Of a stretch of DNA of 64,000 nt, positions 27,550-35,613 are shown piece by piece; within the stretch, counting starts at the first letter, position 1; every line of letters begins with the position of its first letter. The translations under genes were made by a program, and so were the position numbers. Origin of the DNA: Paractinoplanes ferrugineus (lineage in GTDB: Bacteria; Actinomycetota; Actinomycetes; Mycobacteriales; Micromonosporaceae); NCBI RefSeq assembly GCF_016862195.1, contig NZ_BOMM01000014.1, positions 160,202-224,201 of the forward strand. Reading direction: 5' to 3'. Below the pieces are notes generated by a model. That model saw only the letters and a program-made list of their open reading frames with translations. It did no database searches and was not told the origin of the DNA.

Positions 27550-27561
27550 GGTTCCGGAACC
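27550..27561. promoter_or_regulatory. 12-bp palindrome
   Basis: GGTTCCGGAACC, fully palindromic, in the divergent region upstream of the beta-helix gene. Binding protein unknown. It has the same half-site letters as the palindrome at 27709 in the opposite arrangement. Confidence 0.4.
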
Positions 27562-27708
27562 GATCGATAACCCGGGCGTACTTGTGGATGTCACAACGAT
27601 GCGGGATAGCCGATTGCCCTTTAGGGCAGATGACCTGCTCATGGCATCTTCACAGGTGCCCTTTTGTGGTTGCCGACGGCGCTGCGGAACATCGATAACC
27701 AAGACCCC

Positions 27709-27720
27709 GGAACCGGTTCC
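27709..27720. promoter_or_regulatory. 12-bp palindrome
   Basis: GGAACCGGTTCC, fully palindromic; its half-sites are those of 27550-27561 inverted. Together the two suggest a regulator with GGTTCC/GGAACC half-sites. Confidence 0.4.
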
Positions 27721-27781
27721 GCCGCAGATCAGCAAAAACACCATCGCCCATCGATCCCGGCATTCTGCGCGTTCCGCTGCC

Positions 27782-27795
27782 GGGAAGCGCTTCCC
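27782..27795. promoter_or_regulatory. LacI-type palindrome, 14 bp perfect
   Basis: GGGAAGCGCTTCCC, perfect symmetry with the central CG of LacI-family operators. It lies 26 bp before the start of the phosphoesterase and would overlap its -35 region. Confidence 0.55.
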
Positions 27796-27809
27796 CGGAA
27801 CGGGCCCTC

Positions 27810-27815
27810 TATCGT
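27810..27815 (+). promoter_or_regulatory. -10 element of a leaderless phosphoesterase transcript
   Basis: TATCGT ends 6 nt before the GTG start at 27822 and there is no ribosome site, the arrangement expected for a leaderless actinobacterial mRNA. The same hexamer and spacing occur before the TetR gene at 58653. Confidence 0.5.
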
Positions 27816-27821
27816 GTACGG

Positions 27822-28319
27822 GTGCGGCTGGTACTTACTACTGACACCCATCTGCCCAAGCGGGCCCGCGACCTCCCGGCACCGCTGTGGAAGGCGATCG
27901 ACGCCGCCGACGTGGTGATCCACGCCGGCGACTGGGTCGACGAGGCCGCCCTCGACGCGCTGTCGGCGCGGGCCGCTCGGCTGATCGCGTGCTACGGCAA
28001 CAACGACGGGCCGGCCCTGCGCGCGCGGCTGCCGGAGATCGCCCGGGTCGAACTGGCCGGCCTCCGCATCGCGGTGATCCACGAGACCGGTCCGTCCACC
28101 GGCCGCACCGAGCGGTGCGCCGCCCGGTTCCCCGACACCGACCTGCTGGTCTTCGGCCACTCGCACATTCCCTGGGACACCACGGCGGCCTCGGGCCTGC
28201 GGCTGCTCAACCCCGGCTCGCCCACCGACCGCCGCCGCCAGCCCGTCGCCACGTTCATGACCGCACAGCTCACCGACGGCCGGCTGGCCGGCGTGTCCAC
28301 CCACGAACTGCCTCGCTGA
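27822..28319 (+). CDS. Metallophosphoesterase (YfcE/MJ0936 type)
   Basis: 165-aa calcineurin-like phosphoesterase. The metal-binding motifs are DTHLPK (residues 8-13), HAGDW, GNND and FGHSHIP, in the order of the small YfcE/MJ0936 family. These enzymes hydrolyse phosphodiesters in vitro; the cellular substrate is unknown. The GTG start has no ribosome site but sits 6 nt after a TATCGT -10, so leaderless translation is likely. A stem terminator follows. Confidence 0.88.
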   Translation: MRLVLTTDTHLPKRARDLPAPLWKAIDAADVVIHAGDWVDEAALDALSARAARLIACYGNNDGPALRARLPEIARVELAGLRIAVIHETGPSTGRTERCAARFPDTDLLVFGHSHIPWDTTAASGLRLLNPGSPTDRRRQPVATFMTAQLTDGRLAGVSTHELPR

Positions 28320-28340
28320 ACTGACCGGTGGACCGAACAA

Positions 28341-28372
28341 CGCCCCGAGGAAGCTCGCGCGTCCTCGGGGCG
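28341..28372. terminator. Bidirectional 11-bp stem-loop
   Basis: CGCCCCGAGGA (28341-28351) pairs with 28362-28372 around a 10-nt loop, between the convergent phosphoesterase and glyA genes. It can end both transcripts. Confidence 0.8.
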
Positions 28373-28389
28373 GTGGTGGTTCGTCGAGC

Positions 28390-29814
28390 TCAGTCCAGGG
28401 TGACGCTGGGGTAGAGCGGGAACGGGGCCAGCAACTCGGTCGCCTGCTTGCTCACCCGGTCGGACAGGGCCGGGTCGAGGTTGTACTTGGCCTTGGAGCC
28501 CTCGGCCGGCGTCGTGTTGGTGAGGACCGTGTGGATCAGGTCGGCGATCTGGTCCATCTCGGCGGTGCCGAGGCCGCGGGAGGTCAGCGCGGGGGTGCCG
28601 ACGCGGATGCCGGAGGTGTACCAGGCACCGTTCGGGTCCTGCGGGATCGCGTTGCGGTTGGTCACCACGCCCGAGTCGAGCAGCGCCTGCTCGGCCTGGC
28701 GGCCGGTGAGGCCGAACGGGTGCACGTCCAGCAGCACCAGGTGGTTGTCGGTGCCCCCGCTGACCAGCTGGACGCCCCGCTTGAGCAGGCCCTCGGCGAG
28801 CGCCTGCGAGTTGGTGACGATCTGCTGCGCGTAGGTCGCGAAGGACGGCTGGCGAGCCTCGGCGAACGCGACCGCCTTCGCCGCCATCACGTGGCTGAGC
28901 GGCCCGCCCAGGACCATCGGGCAGCCCCGGTCGACCTGGTCGGCGAGCTCGGGCTGGGCCAGCACAGCGCCGCCACGCGGACCCCGCAGCGACTTGTGCG
29001 TGGTGGTGGTGACGATGTGGGCGTGCTCGATCGGGTTGAAGTCGCCGGTGAAGACCTTGCCCGCGACCAGACCGGCGAAGTGCGCCATGTCGACCATGAA
29101 GGTGGCGCCCACCTCGTCGGCGATCTCGCGCATGGTCGCGAAGTTCACCTTGCGGGGGTACGCCGAATAGCCGCCCACGATGATCAGCGGCTTGAATTCG
29201 CGGGCCGTGTCACGCAGCGCCTTGTAGTCGATCTGCCCGGTGGCCGAGTCGACGCCGTAGGACCGCTGGTCGAACATCTTGCCGGAGATGTTCGGCCGGA
29301 AGCCGTGGGTGAGATGGCCACCGGCGTCGAGCGACATGCCGAGCATGCGCTGGTTGCCGAAGGCCTGCCGCAGCTCGGCCCACTCGGCGTCGGTCAGGTC
29401 GTTGATCTGCCGCTTCGCGAACTTCTTGAGCGCCGGAACCTCGACCCGGTCGGCCAGGATCGCCCAGTAGGCGACCAGGTTGGCGTCGATGCCGGAGTGC
29501 GGCTGGACATAGGCGTAGGGCGCGCCGAACAGGGCCTTGGCGTGCTCGACCGCGATCGCCTCGACGGTGTCGACGTTCTGGCAGCCGGCGTAGAAGCGGC
29601 GCCCGATGGTGCCCTCGGCGTATTTGTCGGAGAGCCAGTTGCCCATCGCCAGCAGGACCGCCGGCGAGGCGTAGTTCTCACTGGCGATCAGCTTCAGCGA
29701 CTCGCGCTGATCACTCAGCTCCTTGGCGATCGCGTCGGCGATGCGGGGCTCGACGGAGCGCACCACCTCGAGCGCGGAGCGGAAGGCGACGGACTCGGCA
29801 GACAGCTCAGACAT
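28390..29814 (-). CDS. glyA: Serine hydroxymethyltransferase
   Basis: 474 aa. This PLP enzyme converts serine plus tetrahydrofolate to glycine and methylene-THF and is the main source of one-carbon units. The PLP lysine lies in [15 protein letters not shown], and NLVAYWAIL and [14 protein letters not shown] are typical. It is of the longer actinobacterial form with an insert near residues 130-160. ATG 29814 follows AGAGAGG. The 5' leader is a ZTP riboswitch, so expression should rise when 10-formyl-THF is short. A stem terminator lies downstream. Confidence 0.97.
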   Translation of the reverse strand: MSELSAESVAFRSALEVVRSVEPRIADAIAKELSDQRESLKLIASENYASPAVLLAMGNWLSDKYAEGTIGRRFYAGCQNVDTVEAIAVEHAKALFGAPYAYVQPHSGIDANLVAYWAILADRVEVPALKKFAKRQINDLTDAEWAELRQAFGNQRMLGMSLDAGGHLTHGFRPNISGKMFDQRSYGVDSATGQIDYKALRDTAREFKPLIIVGGYSAYPRKVNFATMREIADEVGATFMVDMAHFAGLVAGKVFTGDFNPIEHAHIVTTTTHKSLRGPRGGAVLAQPELADQVDRGCPMVLGGPLSHVMAAKAVAFAEARQPSFATYAQQIVTNSQALAEGLLKRGVQLVSGGTDNHLVLLDVHPFGLTGRQAEQALLDSGVVTNRNAIPQDPNGAWYTSGIRVGTPALTSRGLGTAEMDQIADLIHTVLTNTTPAEGSKAKYNLDPALSDRVSKQATELLAPFPLYPSVTLD

Positions 29815-29837
29815 AGGACCTCTCTATCACGGTGCAG

Positions 29838-29920
29838 AGGCCCAGGCGCACGGCAGGTCGTCAGGCGACGGAGCCGCTCCCCGATGGTTTCCCCATCCGA
29901 ACGCGCCAGTCACGGCCCGC
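29838..29920 (-). ncRNA. ZTP (pfl) riboswitch in the glyA leader
   Basis: Read on the minus strand, the leader has GGGCCGTGACTGGCG, then GGATGGGGAAACCATCGGGGAGCGG, and later GCGCCTGGGC. These are the paired 5' and 3' conserved blocks of the pfl/ZTP aptamer, with the variable linker between them. ZTP riboswitches sense ZMP/ZTP, the sign of 10-formyl-THF shortage, and are known to activate purine and folate genes including glyA. The 3' block ends about 25 nt before the glyA start, close to the ribosome site. Confidence 0.88.
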
Positions 29921-29924
29921 GGAA

Positions 29925-29930
29925 AGCATA
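29925..29930 (-). promoter_or_regulatory. Probable -10 element of glyA
   Basis: TATGCT on the minus strand, ending about 6 nt before the 5' end of the ZTP aptamer, so transcription would begin at the riboswitch. No strong -35. Confidence 0.5.
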
Positions 29931-30010
29931 CCCGGTCGGCCGTTCCGGGACCTCCCCGAATTGGTCGCACGGCATAGTGGCGGTGGGTCTGCTCGGGGCG
30001 AGAAGTTCAC

Positions 30011-30016
30011 TAATCT
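30011..30016 (+). promoter_or_regulatory. -10 element of a probably leaderless antiporter transcript
   Basis: TAATCT ends 8 nt before the GTG start at 30025 and no ribosome site lies between. Confidence 0.45.
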
Positions 30017-30024
30017 GATCTTCT

Positions 30025-31587
30025 GTGAACGGCGTTCAGCTTCTGCTCATCATCGGTGCGGGGATCGCGGTCTCGGCCGTGGCCCGCAAACGAAACATCG
30101 AACCCGGCTGGATCATCGTGGTGCTGGCCGCCGCGGCGTCGTTCATTCCCGGGGTGCCGCGCCTCGAACTGGACAGCGAGATGATCCTCGCGATCGTGGT
30201 GCCGCCACTGCTCTACTCGGCGACCCGCAACGCGTCGTTCTCCTCGTTCGGCGCGAACATGAACGCGATCTTCACGCTCGGCGTCCTGCTCGTGCTGATC
30301 ACCGCGGGAGTGCTCGGGGTGGTGGCGACGTGGCTGCTGCCGACGATCGGTGGGGCGGCGGCGTTCCTGCTCGGCTCGGTGCTCGCGCCGCCCGACACGA
30401 TCACCACGGTCTCCCACGGCGACGAGATCGGGCTGCCGAAACGGGTCACCTCGATCCTCACCGGCGAGAGCCTGGTGAACGACGCGACGGCGCTGACCCT
30501 GTTCGCCATCGCCCTCGGCACGGCCAACGGCCAGCACGCGTCGTTCGGGTCGGGTGCCGTCGACCTGGTGCGCAACGCCGGTATCGGGCTCCTCATCGGC
30601 ACCGCTATGTCGGTACCGACGCTGTGGCTGCGCAAGCGGCTCGGCAACCCGACGCTGGAGACCACGCTCGTCCTGCTGCTGCCGTTCACCGCGTTCCTGC
30701 TGGCCGAGGAGGCGCACGCGTCGGGCATCCTGGCGGTGGTGGCGGCCGCGTTCTCGGTGAGCCTCAACCTGGCCCTCGACCCGAAGCATCAATACCCGGG
30801 CGCCTACCGGACCCGGCTGCAGGAGGAGTCGTTCTGGCCGGTGGCGGACTTCCTGCTGGAGACGTTCGTATTCGCGTACATCGGCCTGCAGTTGAGGTTC
30901 GTCCTTGAAGATCTTGCCGAGTCGGACGACCCGGGACTGCTGCGCACCCTGGTGGCGGCCGGGGTGCTGCTCGTCGTCGCGATCCTGTTCCGGATGCTGG
31001 CGGTGTGGGTGCTGTTCGGCCGCTGGCGCCGGCAGTTCGAGCGGACCCAGCGCCGGATCAAGGAGGACGTCTACTTCCGGGCGCGGTTCGAGCGTCTGTC
31101 GGAGCGGCGCAACCGCCGGCGCGGCGCGCCGCTGGACCCGCCGACCAGGAAACAGACGCTGCTCGTCGGCTGGACCGGGATGCGCGGCATCCTCACCCTG
31201 GCGGCCGCCGCGGCCATCCCGGAGACGATCGAGCACACCACCGAGCCGTTCCCCGGCCGCGACGCGATTCAGGCGATCGCCCTGATCGTCACCCTCGGCA
31301 CGCTGCTCATCCAGGGCACCACGGTCGGCCGGCTGTCCCGGAAGCTCGACTTCGACCTGACCGCGGAGCGGGCCGAGACCCGGGCCCAGCACGAGGTCGG
31401 GCGGCAGATCATCGCGGCGGCCGACGCCGGGCCGGCCGAGACCGACGACGCCCGGTTCGAGGCCCAGCGGGCGGCGCTCGGCAAGGCGGTGATGGAGCGC
31501 CGGCTCACCGAGGACATCGCCCGCGAGATGATCGAGGAGATCGACCTGCGGCAGGCCGCGCACCACACCACGACGCCGCCGGCCTGA
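30025..31587 (+). CDS. Na+/H+ antiporter, CPA1 family (second copy)
   Basis: 520-aa polytopic membrane protein of the same family as the 6467-8089 gene: LAIVVPPLLYSAT, LAPPDTITTVSHGDEIGLP and GESLVNDATALTLF contain the expected acidic ion-site residues. A 120-residue charged cytoplasmic tail follows the last helix. It probably serves pH or sodium homeostasis. GTG 30025 has no ribosome site, but a TAATCT -10 lies just upstream. Divergent from glyA. Confidence 0.88.
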   Translation: MNGVQLLLIIGAGIAVSAVARKRNIEPGWIIVVLAAAASFIPGVPRLELDSEMILAIVVPPLLYSATRNASFSSFGANMNAIFTLGVLLVLITAGVLGVVATWLLPTIGGAAAFLLGSVLAPPDTITTVSHGDEIGLPKRVTSILTGESLVNDATALTLFAIALGTANGQHASFGSGAVDLVRNAGIGLLIGTAMSVPTLWLRKRLGNPTLETTLVLLLPFTAFLLAEEAHASGILAVVAAAFSVSLNLALDPKHQYPGAYRTRLQEESFWPVADFLLETFVFAYIGLQLRFVLEDLAESDDPGLLRTLVAAGVLLVVAILFRMLAVWVLFGRWRRQFERTQRRIKEDVYFRARFERLSERRNRRRGAPLDPPTRKQTLLVGWTGMRGILTLAAAAAIPETIEHTTEPFPGRDAIQAIALIVTLGTLLIQGTTVGRLSRKLDFDLTAERAETRAQHEVGRQIIAAADAGPAETDDARFEAQRAALGKAVMERRLTEDIAREMIEEIDLRQAAHHTTTPPA

Positions 31588-31679
31588 GCCAGGGACAGGT
31601 TGTCCCCGGATAGATCCGGCCTTCATCGGATCCGCGGTTCGGGCCAGTCTTGTCAGGTCGAACACGGGAGGGTGCGGAC

Positions 31680-32495
31680 ATGGACCGGACACAGCTCGCC
31701 GACTTTCTCCGGGCCCGCCGCGAGGCGCTCCAGCCCGAGGACGTCGGCCTGCCGCGGGGGCAGCGCCGGCGCACCGGCGGCCTGCGCCGCGAGGAGGTGG
31801 CCGCGCTCGCCGGCATGTCGACCGACTACTACAGCCGGATCGAGCAGCAGCGCGGGCCGATTCCGTCCGAGCAGATGCTGGCCGCGCTCGCCCGCGCCCT
31901 GCACCTCAACCTGGAGGAGCGCGACCACCTGTTCCGGCTGGGCGGCCACCCGGCGCCGCACCGGATGCGGCGCGACGACCACATCAGCCCCGGCATGATG
32001 CGGATCCTGGACCGGCTCGAGGACACCCCGGCCATGGTGCTGTCCCGCTTCGGCGAGACGTTGCGCCAGACCAGGCCGGCGGTGGCGCTGCTGGGCGACG
32101 AGACGCGCTGGACCGGCATGGCTCGTTACATGGTCTACCGGTGGTTCACCGAGCCGGCGTCGCGGCTGATCTACCCGCCCGAGGACCACCCGCTGCACGG
32201 GCGGATCTTCACGGCGCAACTGCGGGAGGCGTACGCGGCGGCGCCGGCCGGCCGAGCGGGCGAGATCGTCGCCGAACTCCGCACGATCAGTGCCGAGTTC
32301 GCCGAGATCTGGAAGTCCCACGAGATCGGTCTCACCCACCTCGACCGCAAGCGATTCCAGCACGCCGAGCTCGGTGCCATGGAGCTCTACTGCCAGACGT
32401 TGTTCGACCCCGACCAGTCGCAGGTGCTGCTGGTCTTCACCGCCACCCCGAGTACACCGAGCTACGAGAAGCTCCAGTTGCTCGCGGCCGTCTGA
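31680..32495 (+). CDS. HTH (XRE/MmyB-type) transcriptional regulator
   Basis: 271 aa. The N-terminal helix-turn-helix spans about residues 1-80 (LADFLRARREALQPEDVGLP, then GLRREEVAALAGMSTDYYSRIEQQRG), followed by the MmyB-like ligand domain (about 100-265) common in actinobacteria. Such regulators usually control a neighbouring oxidoreductase, and here the SDR gene starts 14 bp downstream in the same direction. ATG 31680 follows GGAGGG. Confidence 0.92.
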   Translation: MDRTQLADFLRARREALQPEDVGLPRGQRRRTGGLRREEVAALAGMSTDYYSRIEQQRGPIPSEQMLAALARALHLNLEERDHLFRLGGHPAPHRMRRDDHISPGMMRILDRLEDTPAMVLSRFGETLRQTRPAVALLGDETRWTGMARYMVYRWFTEPASRLIYPPEDHPLHGRIFTAQLREAYAAAPAGRAGEIVAELRTISAEFAEIWKSHEIGLTHLDRKRFQHAELGAMELYCQTLFDPDQSQVLLVFTATPSTPSYEKLQLLAAV

Positions 32496-32509
32496 CGAAG
32501 AGGCAGGAC

Positions 32510-33235
32510 ATGTCAAAGATCGCACTCATCACCGGCGGCAACCGCGGTCTCGGCCGCGCCACGGCGCTCGCCCTGATCGACGCCGGCGTCGAGGTCATCT
32601 ACACCTACCGGGACGACCCGGGCGAAAAGATCGACGCGGTCGCGCTCAAGCTGACCGTCGGCGACCTCGACTCGTACCCGTCGTTCGTCGAGGATCTTCG
32701 CGGAGTCCTGCGGGACCGGTTCGACCGGGAGAACTTCGATTTCCTCATCAACAACGCCGGCGTCGGCAAGGGCGGCAAGGTCGCCGACTTCAGCGTCGAG
32801 GACTTCGACGAGTTGGTGAACGTGCACTGGCGCGGGATGTTCTTCCTGACCCAGAGCCTGCTGCCGGTCATCGCCGACGGCGGGCGGATTCTCAACCTCT
32901 CCACCGGCCTGGCCCGCTTCACCGGTGATGGCGTCTATGCCGCGTACGGGTCGATCAAGGGTGCGGTCGAGGTGTTCACCCGCTATCTCGCCAAGGAACT
33001 CGGCCCACGCGGGATCAGTGTCAACGTCGTCGCCCCCGGCGCGACCGGCACCGACTTCGGCGGCGGCGCGCTGCGCAGCAACGAGGCGGTCCGCGAGCAC
33101 ATCAGCGGGCAGGTCGCGTTGGGCCGGATGGGCGAGCCCGAGGACATCGCCGGCGTGCTGGTGGCGATGCTCGCCGACAACACCAAGTGGATCACCGGCC
33201 AGCGCGTCGAGGCCTCGGGCGGCATGCTTCTCTGA
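32510..33235 (+). CDS. Short-chain dehydrogenase/reductase
   Basis: 241-aa classical SDR with the TGGNRGLG cofactor motif (residues 8-15), NNAG, the YGSIKG catalytic Tyr/Lys, and the PG motif in VVAPGATGTDF. The Ser partner lies in LNLSTG. It is probably NAD(P)H-dependent with an unknown small carbonyl or alcohol substrate, expressed with and likely controlled by the upstream MmyB-type regulator. The ATG follows a weak GGCAGGA. Confidence 0.9.
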   Translation: MSKIALITGGNRGLGRATALALIDAGVEVIYTYRDDPGEKIDAVALKLTVGDLDSYPSFVEDLRGVLRDRFDRENFDFLINNAGVGKGGKVADFSVEDFDELVNVHWRGMFFLTQSLLPVIADGGRILNLSTGLARFTGDGVYAAYGSIKGAVEVFTRYLAKELGPRGISVNVVAPGATGTDFGGGALRSNEAVREHISGQVALGRMGEPEDIAGVLVAMLADNTKWITGQRVEASGGMLL

Positions 33236-33394
33236 GGTTCCGTAACTCAGATTTCTTGCATGTTACGAGATGCATCGATAAGACTGGCTGAGTCGAACGC
33301 ACCCCGCCGCCGATCCCCCACCGGATCACCCCGGTCGTTCCCCGGATCGGCACCGGCGCGGCGGCGGAGGTGCGTTCTCCTCTCCGGTCCGGGC

Positions 33395-34627
33395 CTAACC
33401 GACCGGGAAGAAGCGAAGCGAGAGCCAGAGCGCGAGCACCCCGGCGAGCAGCGCGACCGGCACCGTCAGCAGGCCCAGCCGGGTGAACTCGCCGGCATCC
33501 GGCGGGTGCTCCCGAGAGTACAGAATCTGCCGCCACAGCAGCGTCGCCAGCGAGCCGACATAGGTCAGGTTCGGCCCGACGTTCACCCCGATCAGCACGG
33601 CCAGCAGCAGCGCCGGCCGCGCCTGGACGGCCGGGACCAGCACCAGCGTGGCCGGTAGGTTGTTCACAATGTTCGCCAGCAGGGCGGCGAGGCCGGCCAC
33701 CGCGAGCAGTTGCAGCAGCCCGTTCCGCTCCGGCACCAGCACCCCGACCAGGCTGTCGAGTCCGTGCTGCCGAACCGCGAGCACCACGACGCCGAGCGCC
33801 AGCACGAAGGCGCAGAACGGCAGGTTGGCCTCCCGGAGCAGGACCTTCGGGGACACCCGGCGGGGCACCGCGAGGGCGATCGCGCCGGCCGCGGCGACCC
33901 AGGCGGGATGTACGCCGAGCGGCTCCGCCACCGCGAAACCGGCGAGCGTCAGGACAAGGACGACCAGGGCGTACTTCGGTGCGGCGGGGGCCGAGCCGAC
34001 ATCGGTGCGGCCGGTCGGCGCCCGCAGGTCGGTGCGGAAGAACCAGCGGAAGATGACGTACTCGGCGAGGATCACCGCCACCCAGGGCAGAGCCATCACC
34101 GCCGCGAAGCCGAGGAACGTCAGCCCACTCGCCGCGAAAGCCAGCAGGTTCGTCAGGTTGGACACCGGCAGCAGCAGCGAGGCCGAGTTGGCCAGGTGCG
34201 CCGAAGCATAGGCGGCCGGTCGCGGTCGCGCGCCGGTGCGCGCGGCCGTGGCCAGCACGACCGGGGTGAGCAGCACCACCGTGGCGTCGAGGCTGAGCAC
34301 GGCGGTGGTCAGCGAGGCGGCCACGAACACCGCGGTGAGCAGCCGGGTCGGCCGATGCCCACTGATCCGGGCGGTCAGGGCTCCGGCGTACGTGAAGACA
34401 CCGTGCTCCCCCGCGAGATAGGCGAGGAGAAGGACCGCCGCGAGGAAGCCGACGGTCGGGCCGAGCTCGCGCGTCTCGGCCACCGCGTCCCGCCACGGCA
34501 GCAGTCCGGTCGCGACGACGAGCAGCGCGGCCGGGACGGCCAGAGCCGCTTCGGGCAGGCCACGGGGCCGGGTGACGGCCCAGACGAGTACGCCGGCGAG
34601 CAGCGCCGAGGTGAGGAGAAGGGCCAT
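33395..34627 (-). CDS. ArsB/SLC13-like ion permease
   Basis: 410-aa membrane protein with about 11 helices. The ArsB/ion-transporter superfamily features are NLTNLLAFAASGLTF in the first half and NIVNNLPATLVLVPA in the second. It may export arsenite or transport another anion; no ars regulator or reductase is nearby, so substrate is open. The start lies 3 bp after the STAS gene stop, so it is probably transcribed with the SigF-type partner-switch genes. Confidence 0.82.
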   Translation of the reverse strand: MALLLTSALLAGVLVWAVTRPRGLPEAALAVPAALLVVATGLLPWRDAVAETRELGPTVGFLAAVLLLAYLAGEHGVFTYAGALTARISGHRPTRLLTAVFVAASLTTAVLSLDATVVLLTPVVLATAARTGARPRPAAYASAHLANSASLLLPVSNLTNLLAFAASGLTFLGFAAVMALPWVAVILAEYVIFRWFFRTDLRAPTGRTDVGSAPAAPKYALVVLVLTLAGFAVAEPLGVHPAWVAAAGAIALAVPRRVSPKVLLREANLPFCAFVLALGVVVLAVRQHGLDSLVGVLVPERNGLLQLLAVAGLAALLANIVNNLPATLVLVPAVQARPALLLAVLIGVNVGPNLTYVGSLATLLWRQILYSREHPPDAGEFTRLGLLTVPVALLAGVLALWLSLRFFPVG

Positions 34628-34630
34628 CCG

Positions 34631-34945
34631 CTACGCGCCGAAAATCTCGTGTGCCCCGGACACCCGGAGCACTCGAGCGACCAGGCCGCGGGCGTTGACC
34701 ACGCGGAAGCCGGCGGGACGGGCCCGGGCCTCGTTGTAACCGTCGATCAGCGCGCCGAGAGCCTCGGAGTCCAGAAAGGTCACCCCGGCCAGGTCCACGA
34801 CGACGTCGCCGCCGGCGCGGAGCGCGGCCAGGATCGCGTCCTCGAGGTCGTCGCGTGCCGTGATGTCCAGCTCGCCGCTGATGTGCAGAAGAGTCGCGGC
34901 TCCGTCGGCCGCGCGCTCCTGACCGATCTTGTAAGAGTCCGCCAC
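34631..34945 (-). CDS. STAS-domain anti-sigma-factor antagonist (RsbV/SpoIIAA-like)
   Basis: 104-aa STAS protein: LLHISGELDITARDDLEDAI, then DVVVDLAGVTFLDSEALGAL. In this family the residue after the first Ser of FLDSSG is the phosphorylation site. Here it appears to be Glu (DSE), a phosphomimic-like change. It lies downstream of an HATPase gene and opposite a SigF-type sigma gene, the expected partner-switch set. GTG 34945 gives a domain-sized protein and sits close after an AT-rich -10-like string; a GTG or ATG further upstream would overlap the HATPase gene. Confidence 0.82.
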   Translation of the reverse strand: MADSYKIGQERAADGAATLLHISGELDITARDDLEDAILAALRAGGDVVVDLAGVTFLDSEALGALIDGYNEARARPAGFRVVNARGLVARVLRVSGAHEIFGA

Positions 34946-35006
34946 GGAAGAATTTTTACCAGCCCCGGACGGAATCAGCTCGGGAAGCCGGCCCAGACGT
35001 GTCTGG

Positions 35007-35402
35007 TCACATCGGTCGAGTACCAACCGAGGTCGAGTGCGAACGTTCGGCGACGTCGATGATCAGCCGATCTCCCTCGCGGAGCAGCCGCACCACGGTC
35101 GGCGGGAGTCCGTGCCGCAGCGCGTTGGTGGCGAGTTCGGTCATGACCAGGGGCATCCACTCGACGGAGTCACCCGGATCGGTGGCGATGGCGGCCGACC
35201 CGACTTCCCGCAGCCCGGCCCGCAAGTTACCCAGGTCACCGAAAACGGCGAGGGTCCAACTGCATATCTCGACGGCCCTCGGGTACGCGTTGTGGAGGAC
35301 AGCGAGGTCGTCCCGTCCATCTTGCCTGGACCGGCGGAAATGGGTATTGACCGACCAGTCCACCCGGATTCGTACAGCCGGACCCCGGTGGCCGATGATC
35401 AC
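35007..35402 (-). CDS. Short HATPase anti-sigma-like protein (RsbW-type, C-terminally truncated)
   Basis: 131 aa. The N-box helix MTELATNALRHG (about residues 86-97) marks the GHKL ATPase fold of RsbW/SpoIIAB-type serine kinases, preceded by an RAGLREVGSAA helix. The protein ends soon after the strand DRLIIDVAERS, where the G1 box should lie, and has no G2 motif, so ATP binding is doubtful. Its place next to a STAS antagonist and a SigF-type sigma gene points to sigma control. The GTG start at 35402 lacks a ribosome site; a GTG at 35363 is an alternative. Confidence 0.7.
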   Translation of the reverse strand: MIIGHRGPAVRIRVDWSVNTHFRRSRQDGRDDLAVLHNAYPRAVEICSWTLAVFGDLGNLRAGLREVGSAAIATDPGDSVEWMPLVMTELATNALRHGLPPTVVRLLREGDRLIIDVAERSHSTSVGTRPM

Positions 35403-35613
35403 GTTGTATTACTTGTCATCACGCAAAGTCACTCATACTTTCGGCTAGTCTTTTCTCCTCCCCTCGGCTAGTGTCTGCGTATCCGAACGGCCTACTGTGC
35501 ATGGTCGACGGACGTCTCACCGACTGCCGTCGTCATTCGATAGGGATACCCGACCGCCCGGGTCCAGCAACATCGGACCGGCTCTCCGGCCAGGTTCCAG
35601 GGAGGACCAAGTA

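Larger units (their letters stand above)
27413..27821. other. 409-bp divergent intergenic region rich in palindromes
   Basis: No gene is seen. The region separates the beta-helix gene (minus) from the phosphoesterase (plus) and holds four palindromic sites (27486-27503, 27550-27561, 27709-27720, 27782-27795). It also has two copies of an ATCGATAACC string (near 27564 and 27691) and the -10 of the phosphoesterase. It is AT-richer than the flanks. Confidence 0.6.

Noticed and set aside
33301..33351. Possible terminator GCCGATCC/GGATCGGC between the SDR and ArsB-like genes
   Set aside because: Only 8-bp arms with a 27-nt loop; too weak to call as a feature.
34975..35010. Frameshift restoring a longer HATPase C-terminus
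   Set aside because: The alternative frames after 35007 show no recognisable G2 motif, so I kept the protein as naturally short, with doubt.
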